Assembly: GCF_964355755.1 (NCBI RefSeq)
Contig: NC_092674.1
Location: 13,275,001 to 13,339,000 of the forward strand
Source of the DNA: Antedon mediterranea
Taxonomy: Eukaryota; Echinodermata; Crinoidea; Comatulida; Antedonidae
Length of the DNA: 64,000 nucleotides
Reading direction: 5' to 3'
Shown here: positions 12,455 through 23,400 of the stretch, piece by piece
Layout: every line of letters starts with the position of its first letter
Position numbering within the stretch: the first letter of the stretch is position 1
Notes under the pieces: generated by a model
Told to the model about the DNA's origin: nothing
Databases searched by the model: none
What the model saw: the letters and a program-made list of their open reading frames with translations, nothing else
Position numbers and translations under genes: made by a program

Positions 12455-12935
12455 ATCTATATATAAATTTACGTAAGGGCAAAATTCGGTAAATCGCGCG
12501 TTATTTCTAGAATGTTTACTCGATGGTATATAAAGTTGGTTAGAATCTCAATACTGATTTTAACCACCTGATGTAACTCTGTTTACTAATTAAATTGAGT
12601 TAGACAATTAGTTATTGACGATTAAAACGAATTTAGGTTGAACGATTTGCCCCAAATAGAGGTGTTTTCCGACCGTAGTATACACTGTCTAATAGATGTC
12701 CTCTCAAAAAATACCTGCACACAATAATACGAGGATGCTTCGCATTTTCCTATCTCCTCCTACGATAATTGTTTTTAATAGCTGAAAACCGGTTGAACAG
12801 TTCGCGTACAGTATCATAATGTTGAAGACAGGCCGATTTTCTAAAAAAAATACTATTTTAATAGATTTAATATACGTTTATACAAATGCATTGATTTGCG
12901 ATGAATGGAACATTCCAATCTCTCAGACTCCCAGT
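12455..12935 (-). repeat. Dispersed repeat, inverted partner of 2.3 kb copy
   Basis: Reverse-complement counterpart of 2,262-2,745. No open frame is conserved between the two copies, so it is probably a non-coding mobile element or part of one. Confidence 0.7.
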
Positions 12936-14074
12936 TTGTAGGTAAATTTATGCGCCCTCCATGGTTTAACACAAGTAGGTAAATTTATGGGCCCTTTGAG
13001 AATAAACTTAAAACTGAGATTAATTATCGCAATACTTTGACAATATTTTAAATACTGTACGTAACAACCATTTTGGTCGCCATTTGAAATGAAATTTTCT
13101 TGCTGTGAATGTGGTTACTGTTTATTGTATTAATTAGTAATTATAAAAAAGATAAACGTCGTAGTGGTGTACTTTACTATTTCAATCGACTATGACAGTG
13201 ACAGTTTTAACAAAGTATTAAATCGGAAATGTTTTACGCTATTTAGTGGTATATTATTTATAGGCCTATAAAACATGAAAAAATGTTACTGAATGGATAA
13301 AGAATATATTAAAAAATTGCTCCTCTTTGTACCTATCCTCATCCCCAACCCTAATGTTAGATACAAAACACAAATTGGGTTTGTTTAAATGAGTCAAAAT
13401 AAAAAATTTGGGCTCATTTTGTGACAAGTTTCTTTTCCAGAAGTAATTCCCAGGGTGCTAATTTTGGTTGACTACATAAATCATTGTGTCTATTTATTCG
13501 TTTCTGTAAACGACGATATTGTAGTACTGCGGTACATACATTTGAAATCGCCAATTTTTTTACGCTGAAATTACTATATAGGGCCTATTCGAGAACCATC
13601 TGTGGGCACGACCTAGATGGTACGCGAGCGAAGCGAGCGTACCATCTAGTACGTACAATTTTCATAATGGAGAAATTATATCCAGGATATTAGTGTATTG
13701 GTAGTAGCACAAACATCATTTATTCTGGTGATTAACGTAACTAATCACAGTTTAACGTTGGGAAACATGTAGTGTTAATTTAATTATAGGCATAATATAA
13801 AAAGACAATTTGTATTAATCATTACCATTATTAATAACGATTACGGTATAAGTTTACCTTATCAATAAATGATTAGGAGAAGAAAAATAATAAACATGTC
13901 AGCCGATTGCAAAATTGAACCAAATCAAATGAAAACGGAATAAAAACAATGATCAATATTGCACTTGTTTAGTGAATTTTAGATGTTAAAACGGCCACAA
14001 TACGAGGTAGGCCTACTTTGTAGTGGCATTGAAGTAGAGTATGGCTTACGTGGTTTAACGTCTGAACTGTACTA
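12936..14074. other. No gene recognised
   Basis: AT-rich DNA with one short palindrome (13,613-13,649) listed separately. A gcgccctcc word near 12,952 resembles the agggcgc motif at the ends of other elements in the window. Confidence 0.4.
13613..13649. repeat. Short perfect palindrome
   Basis: CTAGATGGTACGC and its exact reverse complement flank an 11-base centre (gagcgaagcga). The centre and arms also share gcgag/gcgaa words, so it would extrude as a stable GC-rich hairpin in AT-rich DNA. Confidence 0.8.
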
Positions 14075-14370
14075 ACTTTAAATCAACTGGAGCTCATCAG
14101 TCATACATTTCGGATTTGACAAAGAATGTTTGGAAAATCAAAACTGATTACATTCCGATTTTCAGGATGTTTAAATATTGTCAAAAACGGTAGGAAGACC
14201 TAAACTTACTGTGATTTGTTTGTATTTAAATTATAATAGTATGAGGTTAATTTGGCCTAAAACAGTTTAGTGAATTGTGTTACTCACGCTCACGATCTCT
14301 TTTCGCGAATTCTAATCTCACATAAATAGGCAATGAAATCATTCATAAAAACATTCAAATGTCTTAAACT
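14075..14370 (+). repeat. Direct duplicate of 48.9 kb
   Basis: Matches 48,885-49,170 in the same orientation, sharing tggagctcatcagt, atttgacaaa, caaaactgattacatt and the catttaaattat/tgaggttaat words. No coding content was found. Confidence 0.65.
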
Positions 14371-14744
14371 GAATTCTACAATGTAATGAATTAGTGACAC
14401 CTCAAATAATTATAAGCCTATCGGCCCGGTTGTGTATTATTTGCAGTTTTTTTACCAACAAATAGCGTGTTACATTAGTCCAGTCTATAAAGGGACTAGT
14501 GACATTATCGCACGTCGCATTACCTATAAACGGTCTAATTCTGCCTCTCGCTCACCCTCTAGTAAGTGTGGACGATGGATCTCGGAATGTTAAATAATAA
14601 CTCGAGTAAAACATTGGTTACCCTATTTATTGCAATGCTTGCTATTCGTTAAAATAAACATAATCTGTTTATCAGTGTCTTTTTTAGACTAAATAAGATG
14701 AGGAATATAACAATTTAAAGTACCATGTTTATTATTCGGGGCGT
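14371..14744. other. No gene; short repeat similarity
   Basis: Only 14,553-14,612 stands out; it resembles about 866-950. Confidence 0.35.
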
Positions 14745-15545
14745 GGTGGGTGTTAGGGTGGCGGCGTTCATTCAAGGGAGGCGTTTGTTGGTAACATTTC
14801 ATAATTAATACATACCTCTAGATATGGACAAACCTGCCTTTAGATATAAAGAATATTAAGACTAAAAATAATTTTGTTAAAAATATAGCAGAACTTGTAT
14901 TATCAAGATACTGATTTATGGTGGCCCATCTTGTTTTTGTGTTGTTTTGTTTATGTCCTTTATTACTGTATGTTAATTTTCATTGATATGTATGCTTTTG
15001 CTATTTTAGTGTTAGTCTTTGAAGTAAATGTATTTGTTAGTATTGGGTAAGCCTTCAACTATCGAAAGCTATTTGGTTTGCTCCAATTTGCTTTTGCTAT
15101 TCGTGAATAAAGAGTAAAAACACAAAACCGTATTAAAAAATTATCAAGAAGTGATAAATAAACAAACAATTCTATCAAAATGCTTGGTAAATTGTAAATA
15201 TAGCAGTCAATGAATTCTTCTACAAATATAATTGTGTTTGTGTTAAAATACAATATTGCGTTGATAGTATTATGTGGCGGGGCGTTTATTAGAAGGTGGA
15301 GGTTGAATATTCCAAATATTTTTCATGTGGGAGAGGCGTTTATTCAAATAAATGCATTAGACCTAATTGGTATAATCAATACATTATTTAGTTTAAATCA
15401 AACACCAAATAATGACAATCATCAGTAGGCCATTTCGGCATAAGCAAGACGTTTTCAAACTGATTGCAACAACATGGGCCAAAGCATTCCGGGTCTCACG
15501 GCGATACACATGCAGGTAGGGGCACAATTGATTTGATGTGTTTTT
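14745..15545 (+). repeat. Direct duplicate of 36.2 kb
   Basis: Matches 36,225-36,885 in the same orientation, beginning with gtggcggcgttcattcaagg and including ggcggggcgtttattag and ggtggaggttg. Both copies end near a tttttttgcagtata word. Indels make the lengths differ. The small frames in the two copies are not conserved, so it is treated as non-coding. Confidence 0.7.
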
Positions 15546-15984
15546 TTGCAGTATATATTTTATTTTGCTTAAGTTCAATCTACACTATCAAACTTTATGT
15601 GAAAAAAAAGTGATGTACCTTTTTATGGACATGATGATGTCATATCACTACCATATTTGGGCACATTACATTTTTTTTTAAATTGATGTTATCTATATTT
15701 GTTATTCAACGTATAAAATGGAACTTCGAGTAATCGCTGACGGGATAGCGACATAACATGACACTTTGCTGGATTCAATGACAGTAGGTTGGATGTAGAC
15801 CACTTTGCAATACTACTACTACGACGTACTCTTGTAATGATAAAATATCACAATCTTAGCGAACACATCTTGAAAAGAACGTGTCATCCGCGTATTGTCA
15901 GGGTTAATTTAGTAAATGTAGTTGCAAAACATAAATATTTAATATTAATGACCCTTGTGGTATTAGTGAGTTGGTTTATTTTAG
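15546..15984. other. No gene recognised
   Basis: AT-rich sequence up to the left boundary of the segmental duplication; nothing I can support. Confidence 0.35.
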
Positions 15985-16092
15985 GTATGCTATGTACGCC
16001 GGTACGCTCTTTAAATTTTAAAATTAAATATTTATTTAATCACACTGAATTATATTATAGTAACACTTATTATTAATGTTTGTAACACTTAC

Positions 16093-16191
16093 ATTTCTTG
16101 GAAGATCGAATTTAGCACCAGCCTTGAGCAAAATAGTGCAAACATCTGTGTGGCCGTTTTGTGCAGCCAAATATAAAGGTGACGCTCCATC
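16093..16191 (-). CDS. Single ankyrin-repeat exon (copy 3)
   Basis: 99 nt, phase 0, intact cag acceptor and gtaagt donor on the minus strand. It encodes DGASPLYLAAQNGHTDVCTI followed by LLKAGAKFDLPRN. It lies in the well-preserved segmental duplication and differs from the 32.2-kb copy at a few codons (for example I/V at the CTI/CTV position), with the repeat frame kept. Both splice sites being intact in both copies fits recent origin or selection. The rest of the host gene is not visible. Confidence 0.65.
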
Positions 16192-16753
16192 CTGAAACAT
16201 TACAAACATGATGTTATAGTAGTTTTCACTCTAAACAAAGTATTAATATTGTACTGAAATAAATACGATGTTATCAATTAAAAATAACGTTATGGATTCA
16301 AATAATGCTACTTTGTTAAATTAAATAAAGATTATTAACCTCTGGTGTTTACTTTAAGATAATGTATTGTATACGTATACATTGGTCTTGTTTGTATAAT
16401 ATTGTTCATATAAGTACTGTACAATTGTAAACCAAATAAGTGTTTCTTTGCCTTTATCAGGTAGTGCTGACAAGTGTAAATTATGATAAGGTGGCGTTTG
16501 AACTGGCAGTTATGACAAAAAATATAATACTAGGATCCAAATTCTGTTCAACTAAATACTTACTATTGACTTTGTTTTAGTTACTGGGCTGCAATAGTTT
16601 TTTTTTTAGTTTTTTTTTTTTTAAAGATGTTTTACTAAATCAAATTGATATATCAATTCATATCCATTTAATGTATCATTTTCATAAATAAATAATGTAG
16701 CTCTGTATAGTACAATACAATACAGAAACAGAAAAGTCACCATTCAAAAAAAA

Positions 16754-16957
16754 TCAGTCTCTAACATTCAGTGTTCTAAATGCAGATGTTAAAACTATTA
16801 CGGAATCTATTTGCACAAGGGGTGATGGACCGCTTCCTTGAACTTCAAAAATAGTACATGCGATAGGTTGGGTCTTGTTGAATCGAATGTGTTTTCTTAG
16901 TAAAGTATCTAATGATTCAAATTGAGATCTGCTTGAGATCTGCTCTGCTCGTGCCAT
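16754..16957 (-). CDS. Conserved small ORF or exon beside ankyrin unit (copy 1)
   Basis: From an ATG at 16,957 an open minus frame of 67 codons ends in a stop at 16,754. Its counterpart at 32,861-33,088 keeps the same frame despite a 24-base in-frame length difference just after the ATG. Most differences are conservative (K/R, I/V, D/E). Shared core: SRSQFESLDTLL, then HIRF, TQPIACTIFE and SGPSPLVQIDSVIVLTSAF. I do not recognise the family; there is no signal peptide or membrane segment. It lies about 560 bases 5' of an ankyrin exon in minus-strand order, so it may be an upstream exon of the same gene or an independent short gene. Confidence 0.4.
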   Translation of the reverse strand: MARAEQISSRSQFESLDTLLRKHIRFNKTQPIACTIFEVQGSGPSPLVQIDSVIVLTSAFRTLNVRD

Positions 16958-17804
16958 GTTTATACCCTTACCCTTTATTGGTCGTGCCTTTTTTAAGATC
17001 ACTAGTGATTTATTTACAATCTTCAGAGTGGGTACCGTATTAATTTCATATTGTAGGTGAGTTTACGTTATAAAATGTCTTCATTGTTTTCAATTGTTTT
17101 CACCTGCTTTGATAGAGACAATACTGTTAATAATTGTTTATTAGTAAACACATAGTGTACACAAAACCAACCTAGTGTATTTTGTGCACATAATAGTGTG
17201 TAACATTTGTAATTTAGAGCGTTTATTTGACACGACAAAGCATGTGAACTCCTGAAAACGTACAGAATCATAATAATGTAGTACATATTGAATTTTGACG
17301 TAATGATTGTTGTTGTTTTTTTAGACCACACTAAGTGGTTGGTGTAACTTCACAATAATGATAATATAATGAAACATCATATGTTAGTCACCTTAATATG
17401 GTCATTTGCCATATACAGTTGAACATTCGTGAGTGGTCACCTCCCGTAGTTTCAAAAGCCCGTTTGTTCTTCATCAAATTAGTGGACCTCCTGTAAGCAG
17501 CCATCTCATGTGAGCGGCCGCGGAACTTTTTTTTTTCTCTTTTGTGAGGTTCACTCAACTTTATTTCATTTCAAAACATAAATAAAAAATTGTATTATGT
17601 TTGTATATTATTTTTTTTAATATATACTATTTTCATTCATAGACATAAAGTTTTCTCTTACATCTAAAAAAAACTCTGCAAGATATCATTTAATTTATAC
17701 ATTTACATTACATTTAAACTGAAAACAATATCAATAAATATGGAAAATCAAAATCAACTCAATAACCGGTTGCTTGTAGAGTATAGCATTTTCTATGCTC
17801 TTTT

Positions 17805-18060
17805 TTTTTTACTCTGTGAGTAAGGAATGTAATACATTTGTTCTGAACATTAGAAATACGCCGATATTGTGTACAAGAAATTGAATTAAAAATGACTGAA
17901 CAGTATTCCGGGCGGGGGCGCACGACTGATATTAATGCTCCATCGAAAAACAACAATTTAACTTACTATCAATCAAAACTCCCAAATCCCGTTGAAAATT
18001 AACACAATCTAATTCCTGATCATTTAACTTATATTTGGTTAAAATAGGCTTTCGCTGATT
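17805..18060 (-). pseudogene. Non-LTR reverse-transcriptase fragment
   Basis: The minus frame contains RDLGVLIDSKL (about 17,965-18,000), a typical block just after the polymerase core, then after an interruption EYCSVIFNSISCTQYRRISN and VQNKCITFLT. This order marks the thumb/C-terminal part of a CR1/Jockey-type reverse transcriptase. Stops and at least one frameshift break it. It is joined abruptly to the segmental duplication at about 17,813. Confidence 0.6.
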
Positions 18061-18231
18061 ATACTATGCCCAAGAAAAATCCGTCGTGTTATTAAACATT
18101 CTTACTACATCAAGACGTAACTGAGATTTCAAAACAACAGTCCTAAGTAGCATTTCTGTTACCAATCTCAACTTTTTGTTGCCTCCAAATAATAACCCTA
18201 GGTATATTACCCGGATCGTTATATGTTGGGT

Positions 18232-18304
18232 TTTGTACATTATGTTGGGGACACCTCATGAAACGTCACCAAAAACATGCATAATTCAGTAGTCATGCGT
18301 CTTG
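18232..18304 (+). repeat. Extra copy of the 909-bp element's terminus
   Basis: tttgtacattatgttgggga and ctcatgaaacgtcacc match the terminal sequence of the 19,121-20,029 element with changes. It directly precedes the outer TIR element, which therefore appears to have inserted into, or carries, an older relative of the inner element. Confidence 0.5.
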
Positions 18305-18775
18305 CCCGGGTCGCGAAATTTTCTTTACTCGTCAGATAAGGCAGGAATCATGAATAATTCATTAGAATAATTATGACATAATATGCCACATTAGAGAGGG
18401 CGCTATATAAGCATGCAGAGATATTAAAGTGCTAGTCCCACAGACTTTAAATTCAGATATTAATGATATTATGAGTAGATTTAATGTCTATAAATCTTGA
18501 CCGAAATTTGCATTGACCTACTTTTAACGGTATGGCCGTAATCACCTCTTAATTAGGAACGTTAATATGCCCTCGTACTTTATAAGCGTGACGTCACAGG
18601 CAGAAGACATTCTACTTCCGCCTTTTAAAACAACATACGTGCATGCATGAGACGCTGTTTTACTACTAATAATATTATTGTATACAGTACTGCTTTCTAC
18701 TGGTACTAATTGTTATTGTTCAACTATTATTATTGTCAGCTACTTTTTATTTATCTATTTAAATAATAAATCAAT

Positions 18776-20794
18776 ATGCCTTCTCGCTGTGTTGCTGCGA
18801 ATTGTGGTCATGAAAATAACTTATTGTTTCGGTGGCCAAAGGACAGTTTCATCACCAGGCAATGGACAAGATTTGTACGTACAAAACGCGATATAAACCC
18901 ACAGCTCGATGATCAGTCCTTTGTTTTAAGCATTTTTCAGACGATTCATTTACAAACATGGGTCAATTCAAAGTTGGTCTAGCTACAAAGTAAGTATTTG
19001 TTAATTAGATGAATTTCCTTTTAATATTTTACCTTTAAAAAAAGCTGAATAAAATACGTTCGCCGTCGCTATTTTTAGGCCTGCTGGGCCAAGCCTAGCT
19101 TCTATCTAGGCGCGCGGGCAGCGATTTTTTTTTTCGTACATAAGTTGGGGACCCCCTCATGAAACGTCACAAAATAAACATGAATAATTCATCAGTTAAA
19201 TGTGTTGTTCCGTGTGCACCCAAGCGTATAGCAACAAGAAGCGATTACACAACTGCGATACGATACTTTCTACAGTAGGCCTAGGATTCTAAGTCAATTC
19301 ACGCGATTGCCTTCGCGCACTCTTCTTCAAAATGTGTCGAGTCGAGGCTAATCGACAGGTAGGCAAGACATTAAACTAAGTAGTAATTCATTGGACATAG
19401 CCCAAAGAAAGCTTAGACCCACAAGAATAAAGAATGTGTATAATTTGTGTAGGCCTACTGTATTTTTTTTAAGTCTGCTATTTATTATCAAACAATGCAC
19501 GTACTCAAAGGAACTTTAAAAATGCGCGTATATGAACACATGAGATGGGAAGATTAGACCCACGAGAATAAAAAATGTATTTTTGTGTAATGTTTATTGT
19601 TTAATTTTGCTGACTTATTACTCGGATTGTGTCATACCTATAACACACACACACACACAGCTCTACTACTAGAATAGACATATGTTTAGAGACTAATAAT
19701 TAGGCCTAGGCCTAATAGTATTAATAGAAACTATAATTTTAACACGTAATTCTTTATTAATACATTATATTATTAAAAACACTATCATAAACTAAAGGCT
19801 GATTATTTCGACAATCCACACAAAACGCCGCTATTCTTCTATGAAATCGCACGCCGCAACAACAGCGCGGAGATAGGCCTAGAATCGTACCGCACTTGTG
19901 TGTAATCACTTCTTGTTGCTATACGCTTGGGTGCACACGGAACAAGAACATTTAACTGATGAATTATTCATGTTTATTTTGTGACGTTTCATGAGGGGGT
20001 CCCCAACTTATGTACGAAAAAAAAAATCGCGCGCGGGCACAATATGGCGTAACATTAAAACTACATACATACAGTACAGTTGCTTCGCCTGATATGTGTA
20101 TAGTATTTACTTTATGTTGGTTTATCTTTAAATAAACATAAAATAATAAGTAATAGTAACTAGTTTTGCATGCACACACAAATATCTCAACTAGGCCTAG
20201 TTGTTATGTATTTGGCTTATTTATTATTAATAATAATGGGATAGGGCTAGGCTAGCCAGGCCTAATTAGTACTACTGAATGCTGTACAATCATGATGGAG
20301 GGTAGTCAATGCCTACACTGTTATGCTCAGTAGGAGAATGTCCTGTCGGTGTAAGTGGGAATAACAACTATATTATAATTATATTGCTTACGTTATTTTG
20401 CCCTATAATATTAACTGGACAACGGTTTCCTCACTACTTTTAGGCTTTTACTGAATGCCAAAACAGCGGTACCAACAATACATGTTGTGAGGGAGACATC
20501 CGACGATGGTGGTCAGCACAGAGGTTAGTGTAATAGATTCAATAAATAAAAGAAAAAATGTTTAGGTTTGTCTGATATTTATTTATTAATAGTATTAATA
20601 TTCAATCCAACAGGTCAGCATTTGTTAAAAGAGAAAAGGCGAGAGTGATCAAGGAGTTTATTACTGGAACAGAGGATGAGGAAGAGGATGAACAGGAGCT
20701 GGCCAGTGTATGCGATAAGCCTCTTATGGTGTCCAGAGGCACACAGACACAAAAGCAAAGAAATAATAAAATTGTTGAAATATTCACAATGTAA
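18776..20794 (+). pseudogene. THAP-domain gene, three exons, broken
   Basis: THAP domains are C2CH zinc-binding DNA-binding modules found in transposases and host regulators. Exon 1 (18,776-18,989, donor gtaagt) opens with MPSRCVAANCG and FRWPKD, the standard N-terminus. The later half of the domain (around MGQFKVGLATK) is in another frame, and the expected third cysteine and histidine region near 18,925 is shortened. Exon 2 (20,444-20,524) gives NAKTAVPTIHVV, the usual end of the domain. Exon 3 (20,619-20,794, phase-consistent) is acidic and Gln-rich and ends in a TAA. The gene is small; no RNase H-like transposase domain follows. Intron 1 holds a 909-bp mobile element. The exon-1 damage makes it a probable pseudogene. 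Confidence 0.65.
19121..20029. mobile_element. Non-autonomous TIR element with 10-bp target duplication
   Basis: The ends are inverted copies (CGATTTTTTTTTTCGTACAT, then aagttggggacccc and tcatgaaacgtcac) extending inward about 165 bases. The element is flanked by an exact 10-bp direct repeat, CGCGCGGGCA, at 19,111-19,120 and 20,030-20,039. Long TIRs and a 9-10-bp duplication resemble Mutator-like (MULE) elements. The interior has a short CA run near 19,645 and no coding frame. It sits in intron 1 of the THAP gene. Confidence 0.75.
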
Positions 20795-20979
20795 TGTATT
20801 TTCAGACTATTTCATTTTTTCCCCAATAACAATGTATTGGAGATGTATATGATGAGAGAAGCAATAAAATCAAAATGAGTTGCAAATTGTATAAATTATA
20901 CTGTACTTTATTTAATTTCAAAAAATTATTAAACCAATACAAAATAGTATAAGACAATTAAAATGCTGCTATGGCTGTT

Positions 20980-22013
20980 TTAATTTAGGTCTGGTAATTT
21001 AAATCCTGTAAACACTGGGTCATCTCCAGGTGGTGGGAAATGTGCTCTTATGCAAGAGACAACACAAGACGGAAGCACTATACGGATATTTTTTTCGACA
21101 TATCCATGTATCCATCGGGCATACTGTTCTGTTTTTTTGGTCCGTTATAGATAACTTTCTTATCATAGTGTTGCTTATACAAAAGCCATGCTACTTCCAG
21201 CACCCAAGGGTCAAGAGCAACAGACTTGAAACCTGGATGATTTGTGATGCAGGAGAATGGAGCATCATTGTTGAACAGATTGACATTGTCTTCAAGTTTA
21301 GCACTTGTGTTTTCGCACTCCTTGCAGCAGATGCACTCTTCCCCTGAGCCCATGATTTGGAAATGTTAACAGGAACACCTGAACAAGATGAAAAAATTTA
21401 TTTAGTCATTATAAAACTAATTATTATGATAATTAGTTGGTCATATCAGTAGTCACTCAAGCAAGTGAAATTCAAATGTTTGCTTAATGAAAATATAATT
21501 AGCACTTGCCCATTTGAACTATGACCAGAATATTAATATTAATACTTTAGGCCTAGTCTATCTATTATTATAACCCAAGTCAAGGAGTAGCCTATTATTA
21601 AACCACCGTCCCAAATCCGACCCATCTAATAATCATCAAACAAATTACGATGGGGACTTTATATTAACGTATGGCATCTCACAAAATTAGAAAAAAAACC
21701 CTATTGTATATTTAGAATTTAGAAACACTGAGGTAGCTCTAGCTTCGATTGATTAATTAGGCCTAGCCCAATCAAGCAGACGCTTCACTACACAAACCAC
21801 CTACCATTCTAAATTATCCAGGCGTGCAGCCATCATGTGAGTCAACATCTTCGCCTTGGGCTTCTTCATCAATGTCTTGTAATGTTCCTCAAAACGTGGT
21901 TTGAAATTATATGGTATCATAAGGCCAGTACCATTTTCCTCATCACTTGATGATGAACTACTACTACTAGGTCTATCTGATGAAACACTTTCTAAATCGC
22001 TTTCGGAATCCAT
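20980..22013 (-). pseudogene. P2X7 intracellular-domain-like gene, broken
   Basis: Exon 1 (22,013-21,805) starts with ATG, has a Ser/Asp-rich segment, then IPYNFKPRFEE, and ends at a gtaggt donor within the Trp codon of LDNLEW. Exon 2 (21,378-20,980, cag acceptor) continues in frame with Cys-rich ECICCKEC, then CITNHPGFKSVALDPWVLEV and, in a shifted frame, IRIVLPSCVVSCIRAHFPPP. This Cys cluster with HPGF...LDPWVL and ...LPSC...IR..FP is the P2X7 intracellular-domain family, known as stand-alone proteins in many aquatic animals. A TAA at 21,366-21,368 interrupts the first Cys cluster and a frameshift lies near 21,110, so it is not intact. It is convergent with the THAP gene. Confidence 0.65.
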
Positions 22014-22571
22014 AACAAATATTCAGTAAGCTTGTTGTGATCGCCGCGGGGTGTGTTATAAGGCGCAAGATGCAGGTTAGTTCCTCCTCGCGATCGTCGG
22101 TGTTCTGGCTGTGACGTCACATACAAATGTCGAAAGGTAACATTTCGTGACCAAATAACGACACACATAATGAATTGCTTTTTTTTTCATATATATAACA
22201 ATTTATTATTGAAACTCAATTTAACATAGTATCTACATATATTATTCTTGATACTGATAATAGTAAATGTCGTATTTGTCGAAAGTGTAGCACTAGCACT
22301 TTAAATAATTTGTGTAAACAGCGTTTGCCAACTGAAAAGTTTGGACTAGTGGCGAAGGCTTTAACCTATTACGATGGAGCCCTCGGTTCGAGGTCTTTCA
22401 AGAACATGTTTTTTTTAAATAGTTGAGAGAGATTATTTAGAGGGTTAGGTTTAGTATATTTAGGAAGTAGATCAGCTATCTTGCAATTCTTTATAATAGA
22501 AAATAATTAAGGTAATGAATTATTCATGATTTCTGCCTTATCTGACGAGTAAAGAAAATTTCGCGCCCGGG

Positions 22572-23275
22572 TCTCTGGTTTCCAGGGGCGTTGTCATATT
22601 ATCGAGAACCATTCATATACACTCACTAGAAGGTGAGAGAGCAAAGCAAACGAATCTAGTTATTATAAATACGCTAACATTTACCTCATGGAAGACATTT
22701 AGCTCGTAGTATTATGAACGTGCGCTTATAGCGCATCGTGGTGTTAAGCCGAATATAAAAAAATATTAGTGAAACGCGTAATAACATTGCAGTAATAATA
22801 TTTAATTCATAAATTTAATGAAAATATAATCAAACAAAACAATTGTTCTGGAAGTTGTTTAAGGGTTATTTTAAAAAAAAACACATCGACTACGATTTAT
22901 TTTTAAACAATGTTAATATGTTTTGGTATCGGAATATGTCATATTTTCGATGAATTAAATACACTTATTTTGATAGCTAAAAAATTTATATTCAACTGTA
23001 ACATTAAAGATGACCCACTGTATTTTAACAAATTTAAAGTCATTGTTAAAAGAAATATTGAAATAGAAACAAATGTTGATTTGAAAATGATAATATGCAT
23101 ACAACCTAAATGAACAAATTAGGAATATAATCTACCTTTTAACTACCATGATATGTATAAATGTTCGTTTGATTGTGTTTTGTTTTGTATGTTGTTGTTG
23201 AGAAGCATTTTGTTTGTCTTGTTGCTACAGCTGGTGGCGCATTGTTTCTTTTTTTGGAATTGAAATAATAAAAAA
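22572..23275. other. No gene; dispersed repeat
   Basis: 22,690-22,840 (catttagctcgtagta, tatagcgcatcg, tattagtgaaa) resembles 44,105-44,260 in the same orientation. The remainder is AT-rich without recognised content. Confidence 0.5.
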
Positions 23276-23400
23276 AAATATTACAAAGTGCGACAGGAGT
23301 TATTACAAAGTGCGACAGGAGTTATTACAAAGTGTGTGAGCTCGATTACTACAAAGTGCAAAGGTTATCACAAAGTGTGACAGTTGTGTAACCATGTGCG
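23276..23400 (+). repeat. Short tandem repeat, 22-24 bp unit
   Basis: Units of ttattacaaagtgcgacagg occur two to three times exactly, followed by decaying units (tactacaaagtgcaaagg, tatcacaaagtgtgacag). The array ends about 80 bases before the palindromic Maverick-like element. Confidence 0.8.

Larger units (their letters stand above)
15985..17813 (+). repeat. Segmental duplication, copy C (partner 32.1-34.0 kb)
   Basis: Nearly identical by eye to 32,098-33,976 in the same orientation, with small indels. For example, the T run near 16,600 is longer in the partner, and a short stretch after 17,413 is missing here. It carries an ankyrin exon and a conserved small ORF, both on the minus strand. 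The left edge is the taggtatgctatgtacgccg word. The right edge is a T run, after which a reverse-transcriptase relic begins here and an L1-type relic follows in the partner. Confidence 0.85.
18305..22571. mobile_element. 4.27-kb TIR element carrying THAP and P2X7-like genes
   Basis: Both ends carry the same inverted sequence starting CCCGGG, with cgcgaaattttctttactcg and tcagataaggcag, then aatcatgaataattcatta: about 60 bases, 18,305-18,364 and 22,512-22,571. Inside lie a plus-strand THAP gene and a minus-strand P2X7-domain-like gene facing each other, and a nested 909-bp element. I see no target duplication and no catalytic transposase core, so it is non-autonomous or the ends are incidental. 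A solo end of the same family is at about 2,120-2,200. Confidence 0.6.

Noticed and set aside
18305-22571. Complete autonomous THAP-type (P-element or Kolobok) transposon
   Set aside because: No RNase H-like catalytic domain follows the THAP domain and the THAP exon itself is damaged.
23276-23400. CRISPR-like short repeats
   Set aside because: Units are adjacent without unique spacers and the genome is animal; it is a minisatellite.
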